From: a bacterium
GTDB lineage: Bacteria > Electryoneota > B3-LCP
Length of the DNA: 64,000 nucleotides
Assembly (NCBI GenBank): GCA_026394195.1
Contig: JAPKYS010000023.1
Coordinates: 186,001 to 250,000 of the forward strand
Direction: 5' to 3'
A program made the translations under genes and the position numbers. The first letter of the stretch is position 1, and the number at the start of each line of letters is the position of its first letter. The notes below the pieces were generated by a model that did not search any database, had not been told where the DNA came from, and saw nothing but the letters and a program-made list of their open reading frames with translations. This document shows, piece after piece, positions 43,904 to 52,897 of this stretch.

Positions 43904-45019
43904 TTGACTATACTTGAAGCCAATTTTTCATCCGCCTTAGGCGGATTGGAATTGTACTGCCTGAATCTCAGCCGCCATCTGCAGGAACGGGGGCATCGTG
44001 TCGTACTCTGGTTGGCTGAAGGTTCACGGATGGCAGACCGAGCACAGTCCATGGGATTGGAATTTGAATTGTTCCGGGAGCCCTGGCGCTTTGATCCAGC
44101 TTTTCTAATCCGGGCATCGCGCCTGTTGAAACGAAACCCGGTGGAGGTCATCCATCTGCATCGATCTCGAGATCTGGCGGCTGTGTCATGGTTAAGAGGT
44201 TATCCACGTGTGCTGACTTTGCAAATTGAATCCACCTTGCGAAAGAAAGATTTTTTTCATCGCTTTGTCTATTCCCGAGTCGATCGAGTCCTGACCATTA
44301 CCGAACGAATGCGCGGATTCGTCGAACAGTCGTTGCCGGTTAATACCGGTAGAGTATTTACACTGCCTTACGGTATTAAACCCACCACCAACTTGCAGGT
44401 CAATCAGCAACCCGACCTAAGGGCAGTCCATCAAATCCCTTCGGATGCATTCGTTATCGGAATTGTAGGCCGCCTCGAAGAACCCAAGGGGCAGGATATC
44501 CTTCTGAAAGCCTTCGCGCGGTTGTATGAGACGTATGCAGACCTTCATCTCCTGATAGTCGGAGAACCACCGCGGGAGCATACCGGCTATGACCAGGTGT
44601 TGAAGGAATTGGCGAACTCATTGGGTGTGCAAGATCGAGTGCACTTCACTGGATTTGTGGCTGATACTTCACCTGTCTATGCGGCACTCGACGTATGCGT
44701 ACTGGCCTCAAAGGAAGAAACCTTCGGATTGGTATTGTTGGAGAGTATGGCGGCTGGAGTTCCCCTGGTGGCTACAGAAGCAGGCGGAGTGCCCGAAATC
44801 ATTGGCGATGGCGTCAATGGACTGCTGGTGCCGCCCAGCGACCCAATTGCTCTTAGCAAAGCATTGTCGCGTTTGCACGACGATGAGACGCTGCGTCGTG
44901 AATTATCTGCTAATGGTCGTCGCATCGTCGCGGAAAGATTTAGTCTGGAGCGGCACTTGACCTCGCTCGAAGCCCATTTCGATGCTGTGATTCGGAGTCA
45001 TCAACAAGCTGGAATTTGA
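43904..45019 (+). CDS. Glycosyltransferase family 4, copy 1
   Basis: 371 residues from a TTG at 43904. GT-B retaining enzyme: the N-terminal acceptor loop SSALGGLELYCLNLSRHLQE, the donor domain start IGIVGRLEEPKGQDILLKAF, RVHFTGFVADTSPVYAALDV and the E-x7-E element SKEETFGLVLLESMAAGVPL followed by ATEAGGVPEIIGDGVNG. Sugar and acceptor unknown. A 17-base palindrome (43930-43946) falls in its first codons, where it could affect translation. Confidence 0.9.
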   Translation: MTILEANFSSALGGLELYCLNLSRHLQERGHRVVLWLAEGSRMADRAQSMGLEFELFREPWRFDPAFLIRASRLLKRNPVEVIHLHRSRDLAAVSWLRGYPRVLTLQIESTLRKKDFFHRFVYSRVDRVLTITERMRGFVEQSLPVNTGRVFTLPYGIKPTTNLQVNQQPDLRAVHQIPSDAFVIGIVGRLEEPKGQDILLKAFARLYETYADLHLLIVGEPPREHTGYDQVLKELANSLGVQDRVHFTGFVADTSPVYAALDVCVLASKEETFGLVLLESMAAGVPLVATEAGGVPEIIGDGVNGLLVPPSDPIALSKALSRLHDDETLRRELSANGRRIVAERFSLERHLTSLEAHFDAVIRSHQQAGI

Positions 45020-45031
45020 TGGACCAGATCT

Positions 45032-45799
45032 ATGACGTTATCGGTCTGCATCATCGCTCATAACGAAGCAAAGAAACTGCCTCGGACGCTGGAGAGCATT
45101 CGCTTCGCAAATGAGGTGATCGTTGCCGACTGCGAAAGTTCCGATAGCACCAGGGAAATCGCAGCAGCTTGGGGAGCTCGCGTTTTTCAGAGACCGAATC
45201 TGGAAAACTTAAATATTAACAAGAATTTTACCTTTGATCAGGCGAGTTCCGACTTCATCCTCTGTCTCGATGCGGATGAAGTAATTCCGGAAGTAACGTC
45301 GCGGGAGATTCGTGACGTCATTTCGGCAGATACTCCTTTGAACGGCTATTATTTGCCGCGTCGTAATCACTGGATGGGGCAATGGTTAAAACACGGCGGA
45401 CAGTATCCGGACTGGCAACTCCGTTTATTTCGCCGCGGCAGCGGGCGATTCCCCGAAAAGCACGTTCACGAGCGGCTTGATATCGAGGGTGCAATCGGCA
45501 GATTAAAAAACCCTTTGCACCATCACCCTTACGAATCGTTGGAAGATTGTCGGCTCAAACTGGATTTCTATACGGATTTTGAAGCGAAATTTCTGTACTC
45601 AAGCGGTGTGCGTCCGAGCTTCTTTTCCGCCGTTAAATATTTAATCTTGCAGCCGGCACAGCGCTACCTGCGGCGCTATATCTTCAAGGGTGGATTCCTG
45701 GATGGACGCGCTGGCTGGGAAGCCGTCCGGATGGATATGCGCAATTTTCGAGAGCGGTACAGCAAACTGCAGGCGATCAGCAAACAAGTATCACCATGA
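45032..45799 (+). CDS. Glycosyltransferase family 2 (WaaE/KdtX-like)
   Basis: 255 residues. GT-A fold: LSVCIIAHNEAKKLPRTLES, VIVADCESSDSTREIAAAWG, metal-binding FILCLDADEVIPE (DxD) and DWQLRLFRRGSGRFPEKHVH then ERLDIEG. This is the pattern of LPS-core beta-1,4-glucosyltransferase WaaE/KdtX-type enzymes. It overlaps the next GT9 gene by 4 bases, in keeping with a core-assembly operon. Confidence 0.9.
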   Translation: MTLSVCIIAHNEAKKLPRTLESIRFANEVIVADCESSDSTREIAAAWGARVFQRPNLENLNINKNFTFDQASSDFILCLDADEVIPEVTSREIRDVISADTPLNGYYLPRRNHWMGQWLKHGGQYPDWQLRLFRRGSGRFPEKHVHERLDIEGAIGRLKNPLHHHPYESLEDCRLKLDFYTDFEAKFLYSSGVRPSFFSAVKYLILQPAQRYLRRYIFKGGFLDGRAGWEAVRMDMRNFRERYSKLQAISKQVSP

Positions 45800-46815
45800 A
45801 CACAGGTCGCGAAACGGCGCCGCGCCGAATTTTAATCTGCCGCACCGACCGGCTGGGTGACGTCGTTCTGGCGCTGCCCTGCGCCACGCTGCTCAAGACG
45901 CTTTGGCCCAAATGTAGCGTTTCATTTTTGGTCCAATCCTATACCGCTCCCGTCGTGAAGATGTTTCCTACGGTTGATGAAGTCATCGAGGTCGAGAAGA
46001 ATGCCAAAGTCAGACAGATCAGTAGACTTGTCAAGATCGGAAGGTTCGACGTTGCAGTCGCCCTATACCCGGTCTTGAATGTTGCCGCCGCATTATTTGC
46101 GGCGCAGGTACCGGTTCGCTCAGGAATAGCCTATCGCTGGTATTCCCCTCTCTTCAACCATCGCCATCGGGAACACCGCAAGTTGAACCTGAAGCATGAA
46201 GCTGAGTATAACTTATCATTGACCTATTCTACATTTCAGAAGCGGGGGGAATGGGAGGAGGTTCTTCCTGCAAATCTAATCTTTCCGGTGAATTTTGACT
46301 TACCAGAAACCGCCAGGAGAACTATCTACCACCTCTTGCGAGACGTTGGTTCGAGGATCGTGCTGGTGATACATCCAGGTGGCGGAGGGTCCGCGTATCG
46401 CTGGCCGAAAGAATTTTATTGCGATTTAGTGCGGAAAGTGATCGATCTCAACAACGTTTCTGTGTTTATCACCGGAGTAAAGGGCGAGGAAGACCTTTGT
46501 CACGCGCTGACCGAGGCGGCGGGACCCCTGGGGAATAATCTGTGCGGCAGGCTTGATTTGCCCGAATTGACGGCGTTGTTGAATTCGTGCAGTCTCCTGC
46601 TCACCAATTCAACTGGACCCTTGCATCTGGCTCGAGCTCTTGGAACACCAGTACTGGGACTATTCCCTTCAACTCCGGCGATGACGCCGGCGCGTTGGGG
46701 ACCGTATGGATTGCCGAACCAGGTGATCACTCCATCCCCAGGTCTGGGAATGGAATCAATATCCGTTGATGCGGTTTATCAGAAAGCAATAGAACTATTG
46801 AAGGGTAAGCTGTGA
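45796..46815 (+). CDS. Glycosyltransferase family 9 (heptosyltransferase-like), copy 3
   Basis: 339 residues. RRILICRTDRLGDVVLALPC (GT9 start), VALYPVLNVAAALFAAQVPV, RSGIAYRWYSPLFNHRH, VLVIHPGGGGSAYRWPKEFY and CSLLLTNSTGPLHLARALGT with LGLFPSTPAMTPARWGPYG. Unlike copies 1, 2 and 4 it has no C-terminal cysteine cluster. Starts and stops overlap its neighbours by 4 bases on both sides. Confidence 0.88.
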   Translation: MNTGRETAPRRILICRTDRLGDVVLALPCATLLKTLWPKCSVSFLVQSYTAPVVKMFPTVDEVIEVEKNAKVRQISRLVKIGRFDVAVALYPVLNVAAALFAAQVPVRSGIAYRWYSPLFNHRHREHRKLNLKHEAEYNLSLTYSTFQKRGEWEEVLPANLIFPVNFDLPETARRTIYHLLRDVGSRIVLVIHPGGGGSAYRWPKEFYCDLVRKVIDLNNVSVFITGVKGEEDLCHALTEAAGPLGNNLCGRLDLPELTALLNSCSLLLTNSTGPLHLARALGTPVLGLFPSTPAMTPARWGPYGLPNQVITPSPGLGMESISVDAVYQKAIELLKGKL

Positions 46816-47915
46816 GAATCTGCTTGGATGCGCGCAAGCTCTGGGATTCCGGCATTGGCACCTATATCAGGGGTTTATTGCACGGTTTCAGTAACCTGTC
46901 TACGCCGGTCAAGTGGGATTTTATCCTTTCCAGCAGTGAACACGCACATACCGTTCGATCTCTTGATCACAACATTTACTTGTCGCATTCCCAAAACTAT
47001 TCGGTCGGTGAACTTTTCAGTGTTTCCGGATTGGCTAACAGCACCGGAGCTGATTTGTTTCACGCGCCGCATTATGTCCTGCCTTATTCTCTTAAAATTC
47101 CGGCTGTTGTAACCGTTCATGACATTATTCATCTTAAGTTTCCACATTATTTTTCACCCATAAAGCGCGCGTACGCTCGCTGGATGCTGAGACGAGTCGG
47201 TGCCTCTGCCGAGATCGTTCTAACGGTGTCCAATACCACTAAAGAGGATTTAATCAGGGAGTTGCATTATCCGCCTGAGAAGATTTACGTAACCTATCCT
47301 GGCGTAGGAGAGCGATTTTTTCAATCGAAGGACCAGACTGCGGTTCAGCAGCTTCTCAAAAAATATCAATTTCCATCCGGGTATTTACTGTACGTGGGAA
47401 ATTTAAAGCCGCATAAAAATGTCATGGGCTTATTGGAGGCGTGGGCTCTGCTGCCGAATTCCATACGCCCGCCGCTGGTTTTGGTTGGAGTCGGAGAGGA
47501 TCAGCAGATCATCTTGAAACGGCGAGCTCAAAGTCTCAATCGATTTGACGAGTTGGTATTGCCCGGGAATTTTCCGGATGAGGACATGGTCACTCTCTAT
47601 CAAGCAGCGTCCGCCTACGTGCAGCCATCCTGGTATGAGGGATTTGGTTCGCCGCCGCTGGAAGCTCTGGCTTCCGGTTTGCCTACAGCGGTGTCAAATC
47701 GGGGAGCTCTCCCGGAAATTGTCGCAGATGCAGCCCTGATTTTTGATCCCGGAATACCGGGCGAAATGGCGGCAGCGCTGGAAAAACTTCTCACCGATAC
47801 TGACTTAAGATCCAGCCTAAGACAGCGAGGATTGAAAAGAGCTGAGTCGTTCACCTGGGTGCGGACGGCGGAGTTGACCTATCGAGCCTATGAAATCGCG
47901 TTGGAGTCCAGATGA
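46812..47915 (+). CDS. Glycosyltransferase family 4, copy 2
   Basis: 367 residues, GTG start overlapping the previous stop. RICLDARKLWDSGIGTYIRG is the mannosyltransferase-type GT4 start; HAPHYVLPYSLKIPAVVTVH then DIIHLKFPHYF, YVGNLKPHKNVMGLLEAW (donor domain) and VQPSWYEGFGSPPLEALASG with NRGALPEIVADAALIFDPG follow. The family commonly transfers mannose or related sugars to O-antigen or core. Distinct from copy 1 in sequence. Confidence 0.9.
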   Translation: MRICLDARKLWDSGIGTYIRGLLHGFSNLSTPVKWDFILSSSEHAHTVRSLDHNIYLSHSQNYSVGELFSVSGLANSTGADLFHAPHYVLPYSLKIPAVVTVHDIIHLKFPHYFSPIKRAYARWMLRRVGASAEIVLTVSNTTKEDLIRELHYPPEKIYVTYPGVGERFFQSKDQTAVQQLLKKYQFPSGYLLYVGNLKPHKNVMGLLEAWALLPNSIRPPLVLVGVGEDQQIILKRRAQSLNRFDELVLPGNFPDEDMVTLYQAASAYVQPSWYEGFGSPPLEALASGLPTAVSNRGALPEIVADAALIFDPGIPGEMAAALEKLLTDTDLRSSLRQRGLKRAESFTWVRTAELTYRAYEIALESR

Positions 47916-49090
47916 GGCTGCGCGGAAACCCCTGGTTGAAAGCGTTGGATCGGCATCTTTTAGGCGCCTTGCTCGGCTTGGGGAGACGCAAGCAAGATCA
48001 TTCCGCTATTTCAGAACCCCCCAAATCGATTTTATTGGTCAAGTTCAATGCTTTGGGTGACACGATTCTCTTTCTGGCGCTGGCGCGCATCCTTAAGCAA
48101 CGCTGGCCCGACGTACGCGTCGACTTTCTGGGCAGTGAAATCAATCGACCTGTGTTAGAACGGTGTCGAGATCTGGATCAAATCCTGATCATGCGCCTTG
48201 AAAAGATGGTCAGTAATCCCTGGGCGTTTATCCGCATGGTCGATCGGCTGCGGCAGCGAAAGTATGACGTGTTGATCGATGGGAGTCAGTGGGAGCGAAT
48301 CACCGCATTAATTGCGATTCTTTCTGGCGCTAAGAAGACCATCGGATTTGATACTCCCGGACAAAAACGCGCCACTGCCTTCAACTACCGACTCCCACAT
48401 CGCCGGGAACTACACGAGATCGATTGCTTTCTTTCATTGCTTGAACCATTAGGTATCATAGCTAATGCAGGGGAACGCTTTGCGGATTATAGCGTTGGCG
48501 AAGTAGATCGCAGACGATTGCAGCAACTGACACTGCCGGATGGTTTGCGCATCGTTTTTCACCCTGGCTGTGGTGCACATGGCTGGCCTCGTCAGTGGCC
48601 GATTGATAATTATATTAAACTGGCTGACCTCATCTGGGCTGAATTCCCGGATGCGAATTTGATCCTTTCGGGATCAACGTCTGAAATGGGGCTCTGTGAG
48701 ACCATTGCAGCGCACGTGAGCCGTCCAGTGCACAATTTATGTGCCCAATTGGATTTTCTACTCTTAACGGCGCTATTGGAGAAAACTGATCTGGTCGTCT
48801 GCGGAAACACCGGAGTCATGCATTTGGCTGCAGCATTGAATACTCCTGTAGTGGCGCTGCACGGTCCGACGGATCCCCGGCGTTGGGGACCGCTTTCGTC
48901 AAAAGCTGTGGTTATTCAAAGCAGCAAGTCGTGTGTACCCTGTTTATATTTAGGCAATGAATACGACTGCGAGTGCCCGGATTGTATGGGCTATATCTCG
49001 GTGGAAGAGGTATTTGCTGCCTGCAAGGAAATTCTATCCGCGGCAGTTTCCGCAATGGATGAGAATGGGAGAATCAAGCATGACCGTTAA
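47912..49090 (+). CDS. Glycosyltransferase family 9 (heptosyltransferase-like), copy 4
   Basis: 392 residues, longer than the other copies through an N-terminal extension of ~40 residues (MRLRGNPWLKALDRHLLGAL). The core starts ILLVKFNALGDTILFLALARILKQ and contains KKTIGFDTPGQKRATAFNYR, FHPGCGAHGWPRQWPIDNYI and LVVCGNTGVMHLAAALNTPV then ALHGPTDPRRWGPL. A C-terminal run CVPCLYLGNEYDCECPDC is rich in cysteine. Overlaps the WbaP-like gene by 11 bases. Confidence 0.87.
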   Translation: MRLRGNPWLKALDRHLLGALLGLGRRKQDHSAISEPPKSILLVKFNALGDTILFLALARILKQRWPDVRVDFLGSEINRPVLERCRDLDQILIMRLEKMVSNPWAFIRMVDRLRQRKYDVLIDGSQWERITALIAILSGAKKTIGFDTPGQKRATAFNYRLPHRRELHEIDCFLSLLEPLGIIANAGERFADYSVGEVDRRRLQQLTLPDGLRIVFHPGCGAHGWPRQWPIDNYIKLADLIWAEFPDANLILSGSTSEMGLCETIAAHVSRPVHNLCAQLDFLLLTALLEKTDLVVCGNTGVMHLAAALNTPVVALHGPTDPRRWGPLSSKAVVIQSSKSCVPCLYLGNEYDCECPDCMGYISVEEVFAACKEILSAAVSAMDENGRIKHDR

Positions 49091-50492
49091 GGCGACGGGG
49101 GCGCGAGCCGAAGTCCTGTTTCCATTGATCAGCCTGGTTTTGGATGCTTTATCCATCATTGCCAGCTTTGGGTTTTCTTATTGGATACGATTTTTCTCTC
49201 CTCTCACCTCGGTCATACCAGTAAGTCTTGGTATTCCCACCTTAAAAGAATACCTGATATTCTCCATGGTTGCAGCAGTTATCTTCTGCACGGTATTTGC
49301 AGTGCGGGGATTATATCGCCTGCATGGCAGAGTATCCACTCTCGATGAGCTCGAACGAGTTATGAAGGCGATTCTGTTAAGTCTTCCCTGGCTTTTCAGC
49401 GTAGCGTTCTTCTATCGCGGATTTTCCTATTCTCGTTTGGTGTTCGTACTTATCGTCATCAATTCGCTGTGGATTTTGACCACAGAGCGAGCTTTTATCC
49501 AGAGTTTGCAGCGAAAATTGTATCGACGAGGCGTTGGTGTACTCCAAGCCGCGGTATGCGGATCTGGTACTCTGGCTGTGCAAATCCATGATCGGATCAA
49601 TGGGAATCCCCACCTGGGTTATCGCAGCCTGGGATTTATTACGGCAAATCCGCCGAAACCTCATCTGCAGCCTATTCTGGGGTCAGCTTCAGATATCGAC
49701 GAGATTCTTCGTCAACAGCACCTTGATATGCTTTTTATCGCCCTTGACCCTGCAGAAAGATCAGCTCTGAATGAAATTATTGCCCGATGTGAAGGCATCA
49801 ATCTGGAATTTTTTTTGGCGCCCGATCAAGTTATTCTGGAAGGAAAAGCTCAGCCGTTTACCATCGCAGGATTGCCGCTGCTTAAAATCAAAGAGTCTCC
49901 GTTGTTCGGCTGGCGAGGCGTGATTAAGAGAGCATTCGATCTGATTATCGCCAGTATTTTCTTGGTTGTCCTGAGTCCTTTTTTACTACTGCTGGCACTC
50001 TCCGTTAAGCTCACTTCTCGAGGACCCCTGTTTTATCATCAGGAAAGAATCGGTCTGGATGGAAAGATTTTCAATATGCACAAGTTTCGCACCATGATCC
50101 CAAATGCGGAAGCCGGCACCGGTCCAGTCTGGGCGTCTAAAACTGATAACAGAACGACCAAAGTCGGCAAAATTCTGCGCAGATTGTCCCTCGATGAGCT
50201 GCCGCAGCTTTATAACGTGCTGGTTGGAGATATGAGTGTGGTGGGACCCAGGCCTGAACGACCTCATTTCGTCAAGCAATTTCGGCAGACCGTTCCCAAG
50301 TACGTTGAACGTCACCGGGTTCGTTCCGGTGTCACCGGGTGGGCTCAGGTGAGTGGATTTCGCGGCGATACGTCGATTGAGGAACGCACCCGCTATGATC
50401 TGTACTACGTTGAGAATTGGTCTCTGGCTTTCGACCTGAAGATTCTCATCCTCACCATCAAGGAAGTGCTGTTCAGCAAGGATGCGTATTAA
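49080..50492 (+). CDS. Polyprenyl-phosphate sugar-phosphate transferase (WbaP/WcaJ-like)
   Basis: About 470 residues from ATG 49080, which has GGGAG 8 bases upstream; the start at 48957 would run deep into the preceding gene. It transfers a sugar-1-phosphate to undecaprenyl phosphate to begin repeat-unit synthesis. Four N-terminal membrane helices (PLISLVLDALSIIASFGFSY onward), a CoA-binding-like middle domain (VCGSGTLAVQIHDRING), then the catalytic part: KRAFDLIIASIFLVVLSPFL, HQERIGLDGKIFNMHKFRTM, RRLSLDELPQLYNVLVGDMS and VVGPRPERPHFV. It marks this locus as making an O-antigen or exopolysaccharide as well as core. Confidence 0.93.
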   Translation: MTVKATGARAEVLFPLISLVLDALSIIASFGFSYWIRFFSPLTSVIPVSLGIPTLKEYLIFSMVAAVIFCTVFAVRGLYRLHGRVSTLDELERVMKAILLSLPWLFSVAFFYRGFSYSRLVFVLIVINSLWILTTERAFIQSLQRKLYRRGVGVLQAAVCGSGTLAVQIHDRINGNPHLGYRSLGFITANPPKPHLQPILGSASDIDEILRQQHLDMLFIALDPAERSALNEIIARCEGINLEFFLAPDQVILEGKAQPFTIAGLPLLKIKESPLFGWRGVIKRAFDLIIASIFLVVLSPFLLLLALSVKLTSRGPLFYHQERIGLDGKIFNMHKFRTMIPNAEAGTGPVWASKTDNRTTKVGKILRRLSLDELPQLYNVLVGDMSVVGPRPERPHFVKQFRQTVPKYVERHRVRSGVTGWAQVSGFRGDTSIEERTRYDLYYVENWSLAFDLKILILTIKEVLFSKDAY

Positions 50493-50501
50493 ACAGGAGA
50501 T

Positions 50502-51332
50502 ATGATGTCCATAAAAAACAAACTCAGTATGACGATTGGTATTAGCTTGCTCTGGCTGCCGGCATTCGGGTTCTCAGCTTATTCGCAGGATACTCCAGTC
50601 GATTCGACCGTTACACCTGCTCGAGTGGTAGAAAATCACATTTTCGGCCAGGGAGAACAATTCAAATACAACGTCTCCTATGGTATTGTCCCAGCAGGAA
50701 CCGCAGGTTTCGAGATCACTCCTGACCTGGTTACCTACCGTGGAGTGGAGTGTTACAACATTCATACCTGGGCTTATTCAGCAAAATCGTTCGATCTATT
50801 TTTTAAAGTCCGCGATGAGGTGCACTCGTATATGGATGCGCGTGGGATCTTTACCTGGTATTTTCAGAAGAGCCTTAAAGAAGGTCGCTACCACGATGTA
50901 AAAATCGTCGATTACGATCAACAAGCCGGGTTGGCATATACCAATGATGACGGTGTACCCACGGATACCAGCCAGATTCCGATGTTTGTTCAAGATGCCC
51001 TTTCGGCGCTCTATTATTTCCGCCTGCAGCCGCTGGAAGTCGGTAAATCTCTGTACATCCAAATTCACGATATCAAGAAGACCTATCCCATGCGCATCGA
51101 CGTGCTGGGCTATGAAACCATCGACGTTCCTGCGGGTACCTTCAAATGCTTCAAGGTGGAACCCGTGCTGGAATCTGCCGGTATCTTCAAAAGCAAAGGA
51201 CGAATATTTCTCTGGTTTACCGATGATGAGTACCGGATTCCTGTTTTAATGAAAACGAAAGTGCTCATCGGATCCATCGTGGCATATCTGAAAGAATGGA
51301 AAAAGGGGACGCCAATTTTATTTGAAAAGTAG
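50502..51332 (+). CDS. DUF3108 exported protein
   Basis: 276 residues; signal peptide MMSIKNKLSMTIGISLLWLP ... FSAYSQD. The mature part matches DUF3108: FKYNVSYGIVPAGTAGFEI, YNIHTWAYSAKSFDLFFKVR, DEVHSYMDARGIFTWYFQKS and KCFKVEPVLESAGIFKSKGR, ending in RIPVLMKTKVLIGSIVAYL. A beta-rich periplasmic domain of unknown function, often found near LPS genes. Last gene of the glycan operon; the terminator at 51515-51542 follows the MITE-like element. Confidence 0.85.
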   Translation: MMSIKNKLSMTIGISLLWLPAFGFSAYSQDTPVDSTVTPARVVENHIFGQGEQFKYNVSYGIVPAGTAGFEITPDLVTYRGVECYNIHTWAYSAKSFDLFFKVRDEVHSYMDARGIFTWYFQKSLKEGRYHDVKIVDYDQQAGLAYTNDDGVPTDTSQIPMFVQDALSALYYFRLQPLEVGKSLYIQIHDIKKTYPMRIDVLGYETIDVPAGTFKCFKVEPVLESAGIFKSKGRIFLWFTDDEYRIPVLMKTKVLIGSIVAYLKEWKKGTPILFEK

Positions 51333-51349
51333 TACTTTCCGTTTAGTTG

Positions 51350-51485
51350 ATGGTTTTTAACTAGACAACTTAACAACCGTCGGGGTCAGGGGCGACCCCG
51401 ACTATACCGCGCACGTAGAGGCACAGCGTGCTGTGCCCAGTAATGGAACGAGAATCATTTGTCAATATAATTAGTTAAAAACCAT
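51350..51485. mobile_element. MITE-like 136-bp element with 14-bp perfect terminal inverted repeats
   Basis: Ends: ATGGTTTTTAACTA (51350-51363) and its exact complement (51472-51485). Inside are two further perfect hairpins, 51379-51402 (GTCGGGGTC/GACCCCGAC) and 51420-51437 (GGCACAG/CTGTGCC). No coding sequence. No clear target-site duplication was seen. It sits between a stop codon and its terminator, a typical tolerated site. Confidence 0.6.
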
Positions 51486-51514
51486 GAAGTAACCCCGGCG
51501 TCCCACAATAAAAT

Positions 51515-51542
51515 AGCCGGCGGTCGAATCCGATCGCCGGCT
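51515..51542. terminator. Bidirectional terminator between convergent transcripts
   Basis: Stem AGCCGGCG / CGCCGGCT with a loop that can extend the pairing (GTCGAATCCGAT). Plus side continues GCTTTTTGG, minus side ATTTTATTGTGGG. It closes both the plus-strand glycan operon and the minus-strand outer-membrane operon that ends at 51581. Confidence 0.85.
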
Positions 51543-51580
51543 GCTTTTTGGTTCTATACTTGATAGAACCGGGGGGTCCG

Positions 51581-52879
51581 TTATAAGAAAATCCTCTGTC
51601 CGATGGCAAAGCTCAATCCCTTGGATTTGTTGAAAAACCCGCGGGTATTGGAAACGGCGAGGTCCAACTCGTAGGGCTTGAATTTTAAACCCAGACCAAA
51701 GCCGAAAGTTGTTCCCTGAACACCACCCAGAGCGAATCCCAGGCGCACCGGCAAGTGACTCAGGTAGCGCAACTCAGTGCCCAGCGCCAGCCGCGGTGTG
51801 GTGGTCCCGCCGGCAGTTTTATTTAATCCCTGGTGATAGTCCATTTCTACCGCAATTTTTGGTTGGATCAGGTAGTTTGCGGATAGGAGCATAGACTTTG
51901 GCAATTCGTATTTGATCTTTTCCTTTGAGATAAAGGTGGTATCGGTGGAGAAGCTCTGGAAGTACTCGTTTATATTGTCAATTTCATCCAGGTTGATTCC
52001 GGGTTGATCGAAGGCAAAGCTCCCACGGGATTCTTCGCAACCGTTAAAGCTGATGCTGCCCAGAACGTTGTGCAAGGAGAGACCTACGGCGAGTTTATCG
52101 TTAATCTGGGCAGCGCCGCCAATATCAAATCCAAATCCCATCCCCGTGCTTCCTTTGTCGTCGAACGGCAGGACCTTAAGCATGCGATAGTTCCAGTTGA
52201 TCGCTATGCTGTCGTCGCTCGAAAGCATGGACCCTGCTGCCCTGTCCATCCGGAAGTATGCATGTCCGATCTCAAGTTTCAGCGTAGCGCCCACCGTAAA
52301 GTTTTCCGCCCAATCCCATTTGGATTTAAAATATCGGGCTGTCGATAGCGCTACCTCTGTTCCTGCGATGCTCTCACCTTCCAGTTTATCTATCGACATG
52401 GTTTCGGTCGGCAGACCTTCCAAAGGGATTTTGATGAATTCCTGTGGCAGGTTGAAGTCGGCATAGACGAAGCTGTTGAGAGCGACAGCGCTGCGTCGAT
52501 ATGAGAAAGCCAGGGTGGTCAATTGCATGCGGTTTGCGATGCGTAAACCGTCGCTGGGAATCTGGTCGACGATCGCCGACTTGGCTGCGTCATCCCAGCT
52601 CCCGTGAGCATCAAAGTAATCCTGGCTCAGATATTCGTTGTAGAAACTGATGCTAAGGGTGTTGTTCGTTAACATGAATGCGGTGTTCAGAACGTCGAGG
52701 CTGAACATGGGCGCGTTGTCCATCGCCAGATTTGCCGGGTTCCAACTTGATACTTCCGCCCCTTGGGCCATGCTCTGGTAGGCGCCTGCCATGCCAATGC
52801 TTCTGGGATTAAATCCAGTCTGACCCCAGACTACTGCCGAAAACGTCAGCAGGCACATGATGATGATGGCTTTTCGCAT
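51581..52879 (-). CDS. Outer-membrane beta-barrel protein (FadL/PorV-like)
   Basis: 432 residues. Signal peptide MRKAIIIMCLLTFSAVVWG, mature start QTGFNPRSIGMAGAYQSM and EVSSWNPANLAMDNAP. The 'SIGMAGA ... NPANL' opening is shared by FadL-, PorV- and UPF0164-type barrels of FCB bacteria. Alternating amphipathic strands run to the end, and the last residues IGQRIFL finish in the C-terminal aromatic expected of barrels. Operon partner of the lipoprotein gene 18 bp upstream. PorV-like proteins shuttle type IX cargo; whether this one does is not decidable. Confidence 0.78.
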   Translation of the reverse strand: MRKAIIIMCLLTFSAVVWGQTGFNPRSIGMAGAYQSMAQGAEVSSWNPANLAMDNAPMFSLDVLNTAFMLTNNTLSISFYNEYLSQDYFDAHGSWDDAAKSAIVDQIPSDGLRIANRMQLTTLAFSYRRSAVALNSFVYADFNLPQEFIKIPLEGLPTETMSIDKLEGESIAGTEVALSTARYFKSKWDWAENFTVGATLKLEIGHAYFRMDRAAGSMLSSDDSIAINWNYRMLKVLPFDDKGSTGMGFGFDIGGAAQINDKLAVGLSLHNVLGSISFNGCEESRGSFAFDQPGINLDEIDNINEYFQSFSTDTTFISKEKIKYELPKSMLLSANYLIQPKIAVEMDYHQGLNKTAGGTTTPRLALGTELRYLSHLPVRLGFALGGVQGTTFGFGLGLKFKPYELDLAVSNTRGFFNKSKGLSFAIGQRIFL

Positions 52880-52897
52880 GATTGTTTCCCCCCAGTA

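Noticed and set aside
48957..49079. Longer N-terminus for the WbaP-like transferase
   Set aside because: It would use 123 bases of the GT9 coding region in another frame. ATG 49080 has GGGAG upstream and matches the family start.
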